Source: Bacteroidota bacterium (GTDB lineage Bacteria; Bacteroidota; Bacteroidia; Chitinophagales; Saprospiraceae). From it: a stretch of 8,508 nucleotides of DNA. Shown one piece after another: positions 1 to 6,475 of this stretch (position 1 is its first letter; the number at the start of each line of letters is the position of its first letter). The stretch is taken from positions 1 through 8,508 of the forward strand of contig JAGWYI010000151.1 of NCBI GenBank assembly GCA_018969455.1. The letters run 5' to 3'. Below the pieces are notes generated by a model. That model saw only the letters and a program-made list of their open reading frames with translations, did not search any database and was not told the DNA's origin. The translations under genes were made by a program, and so were the position numbers.

Positions 1-1031
1 AAAAGAAAAATGGAGATAACACCTATTTTAATCGCAATTTCCACATCGAACCCACCAACCTGTGTGTGTATGATTGCAAATTTTGCTCTTACTCCCGCCT
101 GATTAAACAGCGCAATGATGCCGGCGCATGGGCATACTCCCTCGAGGAAATGCTCCAAATCGTATATCAATATGACAATAAACCGGTTACGGAAGTACAT
201 ATCGTCGGGGGCGTTCTGCCGCAGTACGACCTGGATTTTTATAAAAATCTGTTTTCTTCCATAAAAGCACACCGCCCCGAATTGCATGTAAAAGCCTTAA
301 CTCCTGTTGAATACCATTATATATTCAAAAAAGCCAAAATTTCCTACGAGGAAGGCATGAAACAAATCAAAGAGGCGGGTTGCGACAGCCTTCCCGGTGG
401 AGGCGCCGAAATTTTTCACCCCGAAATAAGGGAACAAATTGCCGCCGATAAATGCGATGCCGAACAATGGCTCCGCATTCACGAAATTTGGCACGGACTC
501 GGGATGCGCTCAAATGCTACCATGTTATACGGCCATATTGAACAATTCTGGCATCGCATAGATCATCTTGAACGCCTGCGCCAACTACAAGATAAAACCG
601 GTGGATTTCAAACGTTTATCCCCTTAAAGTTTCGAAATCAGGACAATCAGATGAGCCATATCCCGGAAAGTACCACAGTAGAAGACCTGCGCAATTATGC
701 AGTAAGCCGAATTTATCTCGACAATTTTGACCACATTAAAGCCTATTGGCCTATGATTGGCCGCCAAATCGCCCAAATGTCGATGGCCTTTGGCGTAGAT
801 GACATGGATGGCACCATTGATGACACGACCAAAATTTACAGCATGGCAGGCGCAGAAGAACAAAATCCGGCACTAACAACCCAACAATTGGTGGATTTGA
901 TTCGAAAAGTAGGTAGAAAACCCATAGAACGCGATACCCTTTACAACGTGTTACAGGATTATTCCGATACCGTTTTCGAAGAAGATACACAATTTCGTGG
1001 ATACATAGAACTTCCCGTTATATCCAATTGA
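1..1031 (+). CDS. mqnE: Aminofutalosine synthase MqnE (radical SAM), 5'-truncated
   Basis: The reading frame is open from base 3, so the gene starts upstream of the window; a GTG at 66 is an internal Val codon, not a start. About 342 residues are visible; the family is usually near 370-390, so little is missing. The radical-SAM [4Fe-4S] motif CX3CX2C is encoded around 63-86 (LCVYDCKFC) and is preceded by HIEPTN, the MqnE-type context. Further family-like blocks are EVHIVGG, LPGGGAEIF, MLYGHIE and a late DDTTKIYSMAGAEEQ segment. The family joins 3-[(1-carboxyvinyl)oxy]benzoate to the adenosyl moiety of SAM, giving 6-amino-6-deoxyfutalosine, in the cytoplasm. The paralogue MqnC is less likely because its cluster context differs and mqnA lies two genes downstream. 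The stop lies 21 nt before the phosphatase ATG, which fits an operon. Confidence 0.93.
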   Translation, partial: KKNGDNTYFNRNFHIEPTNLCVYDCKFCSYSRLIKQRNDAGAWAYSLEEMLQIVYQYDNKPVTEVHIVGGVLPQYDLDFYKNLFSSIKAHRPELHVKALTPVEYHYIFKKAKISYEEGMKQIKEAGCDSLPGGGAEIFHPEIREQIAADKCDAEQWLRIHEIWHGLGMRSNATMLYGHIEQFWHRIDHLERLRQLQDKTGGFQTFIPLKFRNQDNQMSHIPESTTVEDLRNYAVSRIYLDNFDHIKAYWPMIGRQIAQMSMAFGVDDMDGTIDDTTKIYSMAGAEEQNPALTTQQLVDLIRKVGRKPIERDTLYNVLQDYSDTVFEEDTQFRGYIELPVISN

Positions 1032-1052
1032 TTGATTAATTTCAGATTTAAC

Positions 1053-1670
1053 ATGCTGATTTACTTTTTGCGTCATGGCGAAACAGAATACAACCGCCTC
1101 GGCATAGTTCAAGGCAGCGGTGTCGACACCGATTTGAATGAAACCGGCAGGGCGCAGGCACAGGCTTTTTTTGAAACTTATCGGGAAATGAATTTTCAAT
1201 TGATGGTTTGTTCGGCATTGAAACGAAGCCGTCAAACCCTCGATCCTTTCCTCGAAACCGGTATTCCCCTGATCGAAAATCCGGATATTAACGAAATAGG
1301 GTGGGGCGATCACGAGGGCAAATCCAGTACACCCGAACGCACTAAAGTATATGAGTGGATGGTGAATGAGTGGAAAAATGCCAATTACAAGGCCTCCCTT
1401 CCCAATGGCGAAACTGCCGAGAACCTGGCTCTGCGCTTAAATCGGTTTATTGATTGGCTGAAAACCAAACCCGCCGATCGTCTTTTGGTGTGTACCCACG
1501 GCCGTACCTTACGTGCACTCATTACGCTTCTCAAAGGCCTGGAACTTTCTGAAATGGAAGCTACCCGGCATGCCAACACAGGTTGTTATGTGGTGGAACT
1601 TCAGGATGGACGCTTTCACATTACCATGGAAAACAGCACAGCTCACCTGATGAATGCAGGTATTTTGTAA
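1053..1670 (+). CDS. Histidine phosphatase family protein (phosphoglycerate mutase-like)
   Basis: This is a 205-residue cytoplasmic protein of the histidine phosphatase superfamily. The signature LRHGETEYN lies at residues 6-14, giving nucleophile His8 with Arg7. A second Arg (Arg60 in KRSRQT), an acidic proton-donor candidate (Glu81 in NEIGWGDHEG) and the second His (His149 in CTHGRTLRAL) complete the active-site set, so it should be catalytically competent. I start it at the ATG at 1053, because this places the RHG strand at the N terminus as in the family; the TTG at 1032 right after the mqnE stop would add seven atypical residues. The substrate cannot be read from sequence: members include cofactor-dependent mutases, CobC-type alpha-ribazole phosphatases and small-metabolite phosphatases. 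It lies between mqnE and mqnA with gaps of 21 and 13 nt, so it is very likely co-transcribed with them. Confidence 0.9.
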   Translation: MLIYFLRHGETEYNRLGIVQGSGVDTDLNETGRAQAQAFFETYREMNFQLMVCSALKRSRQTLDPFLETGIPLIENPDINEIGWGDHEGKSSTPERTKVYEWMVNEWKNANYKASLPNGETAENLALRLNRFIDWLKTKPADRLLVCTHGRTLRALITLLKGLELSEMEATRHANTGCYVVELQDGRFHITMENSTAHLMNAGIL

Positions 1671-1683
1671 AAAAACAAGCGCC

Positions 1684-2463
1684 ATGATCCGTATTTCTGC
1701 TGTCAGCTACCTCAATACAAAGCCTTTTATTTATGGCTTGTATAAAAGTCCGATTGGTGAAAAAGTGGAATTAAGCCTTGATATTCCCGCACTCTGTGCA
1801 GAAAAACTGCGCAATCAGCAAGCCGATCTGGTACTTTCTCCTGTGGCCATTATTCCCATGCTGCCTGAAGCGCATTTGGTATCTGAGTTTTGCATCGGAT
1901 CGGTACAGTCCGTTAAAACGGTATGTATTTATTCCGAAGTGCCCTTGCAAGAAATTAAACAAATATTCCTCGATTTTCATTCCCGAACTTCGGTTCAACT
2001 CGTTCAGGTACTTTGTCGAAATTACTGGCAGGTTTTTCCCGAGTTTTTGCCAGCATCAGAACATTACCTGAGCCAAATCAGGGGAGAAACGGCGGGTTTG
2101 GTAATTGGCGACCGCACGATCGGGCTTGATCAACGCTTCTCTTATGTGTATGATTTGGGTGAGGCCTGGACGGCCTGGACGGGACTTCCTTTTGTGTATG
2201 CGGCTTGGGTAAGCACCAAACCCCTGGAGCCCGAGTTTGTACGTGCATTTAACGAAGCCCTCCAACTTGGCCTTGATCATTTGCCAGAGTTGATAAAAAT
2301 TTTACCCAGTTATCCGAATTTCGACTTGAACGACTATTTCAGAAACAACATTAGTTATCAACTCGACGATGCCAAATGGTCAGGATTGAACCGTTTTCTG
2401 GGTATTTTGGCTGGCGAATCGGGCTATAAACTCCATCGAAATGTTGCGGCCCCGACATTCTGA
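1684..2463 (+). CDS. mqnA: Chorismate dehydratase MqnA (futalosine menaquinone pathway)
   Basis: This 259-residue protein has a periplasmic-binding-protein-like fold but is cytoplasmic, with no signal peptide. The family dehydrates chorismate to 3-[(1-carboxyvinyl)oxy]benzoate, the first committed futalosine-pathway step and the substrate for MqnE. The N-terminal VSYLNTKPF (residues 7-15) is the MqnA signature; Asn11 probably matches the catalytic Asn described for the family. Other fitting segments are QADLVLSPVAIIP, the GSVQSVKTVCIYS stretch with its conserved Ser, and GLVIGDRTI. I chose the ATG at 1684: it starts directly with MIRISAVSYLN and lies 13 nt after the phosphatase stop behind an A-rich stretch. 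A start at 1654 would overlap the upstream gene and add ten atypical residues. It is the last gene of the mqnE-phosphatase-mqnA operon. mqnB, mqnC and mqnD are not in the window. Confidence 0.93.
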   Translation: MIRISAVSYLNTKPFIYGLYKSPIGEKVELSLDIPALCAEKLRNQQADLVLSPVAIIPMLPEAHLVSEFCIGSVQSVKTVCIYSEVPLQEIKQIFLDFHSRTSVQLVQVLCRNYWQVFPEFLPASEHYLSQIRGETAGLVIGDRTIGLDQRFSYVYDLGEAWTAWTGLPFVYAAWVSTKPLEPEFVRAFNEALQLGLDHLPELIKILPSYPNFDLNDYFRNNISYQLDDAKWSGLNRFLGILAGESGYKLHRNVAAPTF

Positions 2464-2519
2464 TCCGCACATCCAAAAGAATCAGAACTTTCTTTCCTTC
2501 AAACGGTTTATTGTACAAC

Positions 2520-2541
2520 GCTGTTCTGGAAACAGCTACTG
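2520..2541 (+). terminator. Possible weak terminator after mqnA
   Basis: A 6-bp stem (GCTGTT / AACAGC) with a 5-nt loop is followed after four bases by GTTTTT. It lies 57 nt after the mqnA stop. The stem is short and the T run is not directly adjacent, so this is only a candidate for the end of the mqnE-phosphatase-mqnA transcript. Confidence 0.3.
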
Positions 2542-2630
2542 TTTTTCTGTATTGGATGTTGATGATTGAAAAGGCATATTTGCTTCACGCTGCCAAGTTT
2601 TGCGTATGACGATCGTGATGAATCAGAAAA

Positions 2631-2680
2631 AATCAATTCGGATTTATCCGCAAAATCCTGCAAATTCTGGGATTTAATGC
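2631..2680 (-). repeat. GATT-rich imperfect repeat, copy 1 (reverse orientation)
   Basis: The reverse complement of this stretch aligns without gaps to 3378-3427, with about 38 of 50 bases identical by my manual count. Both copies contain the block GGATTTTG followed by GATAAATC. Similarity continues, with one gap, for about 20 more bases on the left (to 2611). GATT or GATA words recur roughly every 9-10 bases. The two copies flank msrA in inverted orientation. Confidence 0.55.
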
Positions 2681-2774
2681 GCTTCGAGGCTTCAAAACAG
2701 TTTCTCTGTCCTTTTTAATTGCCTGATTTTCAAAATACAGAAGACCAAATTATTCATTTTCAACCTTACCTTTC

Positions 2775-3320
2775 ATGATGCAAAATATGGAAACTGCCAT
2801 CCTGGGTGGCGGCTGCTTTTGGTGTATCGAACCTTTATTTCAAGACCTTAAAGGTGTCATTCGTGTAGAAAGCGGGTACACAGGTGGTACAATTGAAAAC
2901 CCGAGCTATCAAGCGGTATGTACGGGCACAACCGGCCACGCAGAAGTGATCAAAATTGAGTTCGACCCTGCTCAAATCGGCTTTTCAGAATTATTAGAAG
3001 TGTTTTTTACCTTTCACGACCCTACAACCCTGAATCGACAGGGGAATGACATCGGCACACAATACCGTTCGGTCATTTTTTACCAAAACGAACAACAAAA
3101 GGTGGAAGCAACGGCTTTTATTCAAGGCCCCGCCAAATTGATGTGGAACGACCCGATTGTAACCGAAATTGCGCCCGCAGCACCCTACTATCCCGCAGAA
3201 TCTTACCATCAAAATTATTACAAAAACAATCCCAATCAATCGTATTGTGCTTTCGTAATAACGCCTAAAGTGCTGAAATTCAGAAAGGCGTACCAACAAA
3301 AACTCAAGTCAAATGCCTGA
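2775..3320 (+). CDS. msrA: Peptide-methionine (S)-S-oxide reductase MsrA
   Basis: This 181-residue protein spans the complete MsrA domain. It reduces the S epimer of methionine sulfoxide in proteins and free Met, repairing oxidative damage; no signal peptide is visible, so it is cytoplasmic. The catalytic motif GGCFWC places the nucleophilic Cys at 14 and a second Cys at 17. Family blocks follow in order: VESGYTGG (31-38), GHAEVIKIEFDP (54-65), HDPTTLNRQGNDIGTQYRS (81-99) and YHQNYY (144-149). Cys158 in SYCAFVITPKVLKFRK is a candidate resolving Cys. No MsrB domain is fused. Three ATG codons (2775, 2778, 2787) are possible starts; I kept the first, but a start at 2787 would suit the family equally well. 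It appears monocistronic, with GATT-rich repeats on both sides and a strong terminator about 160 nt downstream. Confidence 0.95.
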   Translation: MMQNMETAILGGGCFWCIEPLFQDLKGVIRVESGYTGGTIENPSYQAVCTGTTGHAEVIKIEFDPAQIGFSELLEVFFTFHDPTTLNRQGNDIGTQYRSVIFYQNEQQKVEATAFIQGPAKLMWNDPIVTEIAPAAPYYPAESYHQNYYKNNPNQSYCAFVITPKVLKFRKAYQQKLKSNA

Positions 3321-3377
3321 TTTTGAAATGCCCAAGCGGTTTGGCTCCGGTTTTTTTGTATCATTTCTTGATGCAGT

Positions 3378-3427
3378 GCAATTTATACCAGGATTCGCCG
3401 GATTTTGAAGATAAATCAGGATGGATT
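3378..3427 (+). repeat. GATT-rich imperfect repeat, copy 2 (forward orientation)
   Basis: This is the partner of the reverse-oriented copy at 2631-2680, about 38 of 50 bases identical without gaps. GATT, GATA or GATG words begin at 3392, 3401, 3410, 3420, 3424, 3433 and 3443, mostly 9-10 bases apart, close to one DNA helical turn. Weaker similarity continues to about 3447. From memory, GGATT-type tracts of this kind occur between genes in other Bacteroidota; this was not checked. Confidence 0.55.
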
Positions 3428-3479
3428 GTGATGATTTATAAAGATTGTTAAGCACAAAATCTGGCGGTGTAAAGTATAT

Positions 3480-3519
3480 AAACAGATGCTACACTTTTTC
3501 CCGGTAGCATCTGTTTTTT
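3480..3519 (+). terminator. Rho-independent terminator
   Basis: A perfect stem of about 13 bp (core ACAGATGCTAC pairing with GTAGCATCTGT) encloses an 11-base loop and runs straight into TTTTTT. This is the strongest unidirectional terminator in the window. It lies about 160 nt after msrA and about 70 nt before the promoter of the NifU-domain gene, so it isolates the two units. Confidence 0.88.
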
Positions 3520-3586
3520 CAATTACCAGCTTGGATGACTTGCCTGCAAAGGCTGTGTTTTCAAGCGCCTGCAGTTTCCGTGGAAA

Positions 3587-3617
3587 TTGCGTTATTTGTA
3601 ATTAGTTTATATCTTTG
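3587..3617 (+). promoter_or_regulatory. Bacteroidota-type promoter (TTG - 20 bp - TATCTTTG)
   Basis: A -7 box TATCTTTG at 3610-3617 matches the Bacteroidota consensus TAnnTTTG exactly. A TTG at 3587-3589 sits 20 bp upstream, the expected -33 position. Transcription would start near 3624, giving a leader of about 16 nt before the ATG at 3640. This promoter also argues against any start upstream of 3640. Confidence 0.75.
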
Positions 3618-3639
3618 CAAGCAAAATAAACAATTTATC

Positions 3640-3921
3640 ATGGTTTTCAGCGACAAAACGCATTTACTGGCACGAATCGAGGAAGCGCTCGACTCCATCA
3701 GGCCTCACCTTTTGGTAGATGGTGGAAATGTTGAATTGGTAGATGTTACCAAGGAGATGATCGTGCTTGTACGCTGGATGGGCATGTGTGAATCCTGCAA
3801 CATGTCGACCATGACCCTGCGCGGTGGTTTGATGCACACCATTCAGAGCAAAATACCAGAAATCATGGGTGTGGAAGCCGTCAATGGTGCGGAACTTCCG
3901 AATCTGGAACTTACCAATTAA
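3640..3921 (+). CDS. NifU C-terminal-domain (NFU-type) Fe-S cluster protein
   Basis: This 93-residue cytoplasmic protein consists of a single NifU C-terminal domain. The motif GMCESCNMSTMTLRGG (48-63) supplies the CxxC pair Cys50 and Cys53, which in dimeric NFU proteins bridges a [4Fe-4S] cluster for delivery to apo-proteins. The N-terminal half (RIEEALDSIRPHLLVDGGNVELVDV) is the usual start of the domain, and KIPEIMGVEAV is the usual end. I chose the ATG at 3640 because the domain begins there and a good promoter lies just upstream. No Suf/Isc gene or Mrp-type ATPase is adjacent. The stop overlaps by 11 bp the end of the convergent helix-hairpin-helix gene. Confidence 0.9.
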   Translation: MVFSDKTHLLARIEEALDSIRPHLLVDGGNVELVDVTKEMIVLVRWMGMCESCNMSTMTLRGGLMHTIQSKIPEIMGVEAVNGAELPNLELTN

Positions 3922-6016
3922 ATCTTGCCTGCAATTTTATAAAATTCCGGTCACCCACAATATTGGAGCTGGTCACGGCACGTGTTTGAAGGGTTTGTTC
4001 GTATCGTCCTTCCAATCGGAACCATTTGTTTACCCTCCAGGTCAAGTTAAGGTACCACCGTGTTCCTCTTCCCGAGAAAGCAGGGATAGAGACCGCGGAA
4101 AATAAATCATTTTCATAGGAATACACCCGTGCATCGTAATTGTCGGTATCGTACACGGCATACCGAAAACTGCCGGAAACCGGAAATCCGGGCGGTTTGC
4201 AGAGCACTTCCTGATACGCTATAAACCCTTTTTTCTTTGGGTTGTCAGTAGGGGTAATGGTCGTCCATTCGACCCGGGAACGCATTTCCAGGGCACTGCT
4301 TAATTTGTAGCCTGCATGCAAACGAAAACGCTCTCGCCGGTTTTCAATCAAACCCGTATAGCCTTCCAGATTGCTATCGCTCTGCTTCGTTTCTGAAAAA
4401 TAGAGAAAATACGCCGAAAACGTTTTGTTTTTGGTCCATAAAATGCGTGCAAGCTGTTCATGACCATGCGAAGGCGCGCTCACTCCGAATCGCAACCATG
4501 GGTGCTGCCACACATCGGTGTACAGATTAATTTGCACCCTTCGTATCCACCTAATATCAGCGCCCAGGTACAATCCATGTTCATTCGATGCGCCGCTCAC
4601 TTCGGCAAAGGGGTTTCCATAAATCGTTTGATATTTTTCAGACAAGTTTCGATGCAAGAGGGAAAAAGTCACATGTCGATCGGGGGAGAACAACAATCCG
4701 TTTACGGCGGCCAGGGCGCCATTTTGGCTTTGCGCCAGCTCTCCAAAAATCAGCCAGTTGCGATACCGCCAATTATAATCGACACTACCTGCCCACAGCG
4801 ATTTCCCCTGAAAGGCGTACTTGCGGTAAGGCGCCAGATTAGACATCCAGGGCTTGTCGTACACGATGTAAAGCGAATTTAAAGACACCTGTCCGGTTTT
4901 CCAGTTATAAGTTGCTGATACTCCGCCGACATTTTCTCTCAAGGATTTTTCATCTTCAATTTCGGAAGGTGTTCGATGCAAACCCGAGGTTTGAAGGGAG
5001 CTAAAGGCAATTTCATTGGTATTTTGGTTCGATGTATCGGGATATTGAATGTTTCCGTCGCGTAGTCGGCTGGAAAACAGCGCGGTTAATTCCAGGTGTT
5101 TTCCCAGCGTGAGGGTTGTGGCTACTCCACGGAAGAAATAGGTTTCACCGAAGGCATTGTAACCGTTTAGTTTGCGGCCGCCTCGGGCAATGGTCGTTGT
5201 TTCGGCCGATTTTCCAGGTGCGAAACCGGTTTGCAACAACAGTCCTTGTCCGAATCGAGCCGAATAGTCGCCAACAGCCAGGGTTTTTACCCATCTATTT
5301 ACGTTTTGTCCGAAAAGGTGTGCGCTGTAAAAGTCGAATCCCGATTTATTGCTGCCTCGAAAAACGGCTTCGCCCGGGTCGCTTTCTGCGGTAAATCCGA
5401 AGCGGAGTCGATTGTCGAAGCTGTGCCGAAATCGGAACGCAAGGGCATTTGCTTCCCCCTCTGCACGGCCAGCATAGGTAAAGAGATCAGGGCGTCCCCA
5501 GCGCATTAACAATTCGTTATCACCCCGATATAGTCCTTGCCAGATGCTTCGGTTTCGGGCATCGAGGCCATTGCGTACTTCCCCGAAATTGAGCAGGCGT
5601 CGGATGTCGGAAACATCCAACTCTGGAACGGCTTGCAGTTCGAATTCATTCAAAAAGGGCCCGAATTGTGTGCGATATTGAATAAATTCATCCACCTGCA
5701 GTTCATTGAGAAAGCGGAGATCCATGAGGGTTTCCTTGCTTACCTTGTTGAGATCGAACCGCTTGTTTTTATATTGTTCAAGGAGTTCCAGGTAGAGTTG
5801 TGCATCCGATTCCGTGGCCGATTCGTTGTCCCGGAAAAAGTTTTCCAGTAACTCTCCGGTACTTTGTTCGTCAGATTGTGCGAATAAATGGGAATTGGAA
5901 GTCAAGCCCAGGAAAAAAAGCAGAAACAGGCCCCAATTAAACAAAGAGAAGCCCATAAGTTCGGGCCTGGTGATAGAGGACAGCGCAGATGTAGTTCGAG
6001 GCGTAGCCGGAATCAT
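3911..6016 (-). CDS. Exported helix-hairpin-helix protein with predicted outer-membrane beta-barrel
   Basis: This protein has 701 residues from the ATG at 6016. A hydrophobic segment (about 27-39) followed by HLFAQSDE (43-50) looks like a signal peptide cut before Gln47. An ATG at 5956 (Met21) would give a more ordinary signal peptide, so the true start is uncertain; a possible -7 box at 6040-6047 and an A-rich leader favour 6016 slightly. Residues about 87-145 form one or two ComEA-like helix-hairpin-helix units (FDLNKVSKETLMDL, then QYRTQFGPFLNEFELQAVPEL). From about 150 on, the chain is rich in alternating aromatic/polar strands with short turns and ends in QARFNW; a terminal aromatic residue is typical of outer-membrane barrels. 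Such HhH proteins recur in Bacteroidota without known function; binding or passage of DNA is only a guess. It overlaps the NifU-domain gene at its 3' end. Confidence 0.85.
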   Translation of the reverse strand: MIPATPRTTSALSSITRPELMGFSLFNWGLFLLFFLGLTSNSHLFAQSDEQSTGELLENFFRDNESATESDAQLYLELLEQYKNKRFDLNKVSKETLMDLRFLNELQVDEFIQYRTQFGPFLNEFELQAVPELDVSDIRRLLNFGEVRNGLDARNRSIWQGLYRGDNELLMRWGRPDLFTYAGRAEGEANALAFRFRHSFDNRLRFGFTAESDPGEAVFRGSNKSGFDFYSAHLFGQNVNRWVKTLAVGDYSARFGQGLLLQTGFAPGKSAETTTIARGGRKLNGYNAFGETYFFRGVATTLTLGKHLELTALFSSRLRDGNIQYPDTSNQNTNEIAFSSLQTSGLHRTPSEIEDEKSLRENVGGVSATYNWKTGQVSLNSLYIVYDKPWMSNLAPYRKYAFQGKSLWAGSVDYNWRYRNWLIFGELAQSQNGALAAVNGLLFSPDRHVTFSLLHRNLSEKYQTIYGNPFAEVSGASNEHGLYLGADIRWIRRVQINLYTDVWQHPWLRFGVSAPSHGHEQLARILWTKNKTFSAYFLYFSETKQSDSNLEGYTGLIENRRERFRLHAGYKLSSALEMRSRVEWTTITPTDNPKKKGFIAYQEVLCKPPGFPVSGSFRYAVYDTDNYDARVYSYENDLFSAVSIPAFSGRGTRWYLNLTWRVNKWFRLEGRYEQTLQTRAVTSSNIVGDRNFIKLQARFNW

Positions 6017-6039
6017 GTGTTCGGTTTTTTTTGCCGAAA

Positions 6040-6047
6040 CAATGATA
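6040..6047 (-). promoter_or_regulatory. Possible -7 box of the helix-hairpin-helix gene
   Basis: Read on the minus strand this is TATCATTG, one mismatch from TAnnTTTG. No TTG is seen about 20 bp upstream; the inverted repeat 6053-6077 occupies that space. It would start transcription near 6033, about 17 nt before the ATG at 6016. Confidence 0.35.
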
Positions 6048-6052
6048 GGGTG

Positions 6053-6077
6053 AAAATTTCGTTTAAATCGAAATTTT
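6053..6077. promoter_or_regulatory. Perfect 9-bp inverted repeat in a divergent promoter region
   Basis: The arms AAAATTTCG (6053-6061) and CGAAATTTT (6069-6077) are exact reverse complements around a 7-base centre (TTTAAAT). It lies between the divergent HhH gene (-) and the lipoprotein gene (+), just upstream of the possible minus-strand -7 box. That is a plausible operator position. No T tract follows either arm beyond a short run, so it is not an obvious terminator. Confidence 0.4.
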
Positions 6078-6131
6078 TAAGAATGTAATAATAAAAAAAC
6101 CTACGGAGGGCTGAACTCGATTGGCAAACCG

Positions 6132-6139
6132 TACTTTTG
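6132..6139 (+). promoter_or_regulatory. -7 box TACTTTTG of the lipoprotein operon
   Basis: TACTTTTG fits TAnnTTTG exactly and lies about 36 nt before the ATG at 6175. No TTG is found at the usual -33 distance, so the match is half a promoter. The box sits inside a small imperfect inverted repeat (TTGgCAAA ... TTTGCAA, 6121-6143). Confidence 0.5.
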
Positions 6140-6174
6140 CAACAATTTTCTCACCAATCTCAACATTTTTAAAC

Positions 6175-6441
6175 ATGAAAAAAACTGTTTTGAGTATTCT
6201 CTTCGGGGCGGCAATGGTCCTGTTCATGGCCTCTTGTGGCGAAAAATTGCTTACACCTGAGCAGGTGCAGGCAGAAATCAACAAAGGTTTTGAAGCCGGC
6301 AAGGCAGCGGTTGAAAGCGAAATGAATGCCAAATGCGATGCCGAGTTTGAAGCTCTTGTTACAGAAAAATTGGGTATGATTAAACAGGCTGCTGCTGCTG
6401 GTAGTGTAATTGAACCTCCTACCGATGTTAAATTGAAATAA
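6175..6441 (+). CDS. Small lipoprotein, unknown function
   Basis: This 88-residue protein was not recognised as a named family. Residues 1-20 form a lipoprotein signal peptide (MKKTVLSILFGAAMVLF, then MAS) with the lipidated Cys at 21; Gly-Glu follow. After position 27 the chain is almost entirely helix-forming (EQVQAEINKGFEAGKAAVES), with charged and Ala residues suggesting a short amphipathic or coiled-coil helix, and a Pro-containing tail (EPPTDVKLK). A second Cys (54) lies in AKCDAE. The ATG at 6175 is the start because the signal peptide begins there and a -7 box lies upstream; a longer frame from 6121 would begin before that box. It shares AEI-x18-CD with the next gene, 34 nt downstream, suggesting paralogy and co-transcription. 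Confidence 0.82.
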   Translation: MKKTVLSILFGAAMVLFMASCGEKLLTPEQVQAEINKGFEAGKAAVESEMNAKCDAEFEALVTEKLGMIKQAAAAGSVIEPPTDVKLK

Positions 6442-6475
6442 TGCACCAAAACTTTCACTAAAAAAATCCATTTCC

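Larger units (their letters stand above)
2464..2774. other. Non-coding region between mqnA and msrA
   Basis: No convincing gene is present on either strand. The region contains a weak hairpin at 2520-2536, a GATT-rich imperfect repeat in reverse orientation (2611-2680), and an AT-rich stretch before msrA. A TACCTTTC abuts the msrA start and is too close to be its promoter. No clear msrA promoter was found. Confidence 0.6.
3321..3639. other. Non-coding region between msrA and the NifU-domain gene
   Basis: I see no gene here; an upstream in-frame extension of the NifU-domain gene from 3535 is not supported. In order it holds a short T run (3351-3357) after a weak CCAA/TTGG hairpin, the forward copy of the GATT-rich repeat (3378-3447), a strong rho-independent terminator (3480-3519) and the promoter of the next gene (3587-3617). 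Confidence 0.65.

Noticed and set aside
2766..2774. TACCTTTC next to the msrA start as a promoter -7 box
   Set aside because: It has one mismatch to TAnnTTTG and lies directly against the ATG, which would place the transcription start inside the gene.
2720..3324. 11-base direct repeat TGCCTGATTTT at 2720-2730 and 3314-3324 flanking msrA
   Set aside because: Several matches of this length are expected by chance in a window this size, and the second copy overlaps the msrA stop. It is not evidence for a target-site duplication.
3535..3639. N-terminal extension of the NifU-domain protein to 3535
   Set aside because: It would place the promoter inside the coding region and add 35 residues not found in NFU-type domains.
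4460..5851. Plus-strand open frames of 84-140 codons inside the HhH-barrel gene
   Set aside because: They are antisense to a long frame with signal peptide, HhH motifs and a barrel-like C terminus. Their translations show no recognisable motif or signal peptide and have the composition of shadow frames.
6021..6037. Hairpin TCGG ... CCGA with a T-rich loop before the HhH-barrel gene as a terminator
   Set aside because: The stem is only 4-5 bp and the T run is in the loop rather than after the stem. It lies in a leader or promoter region.
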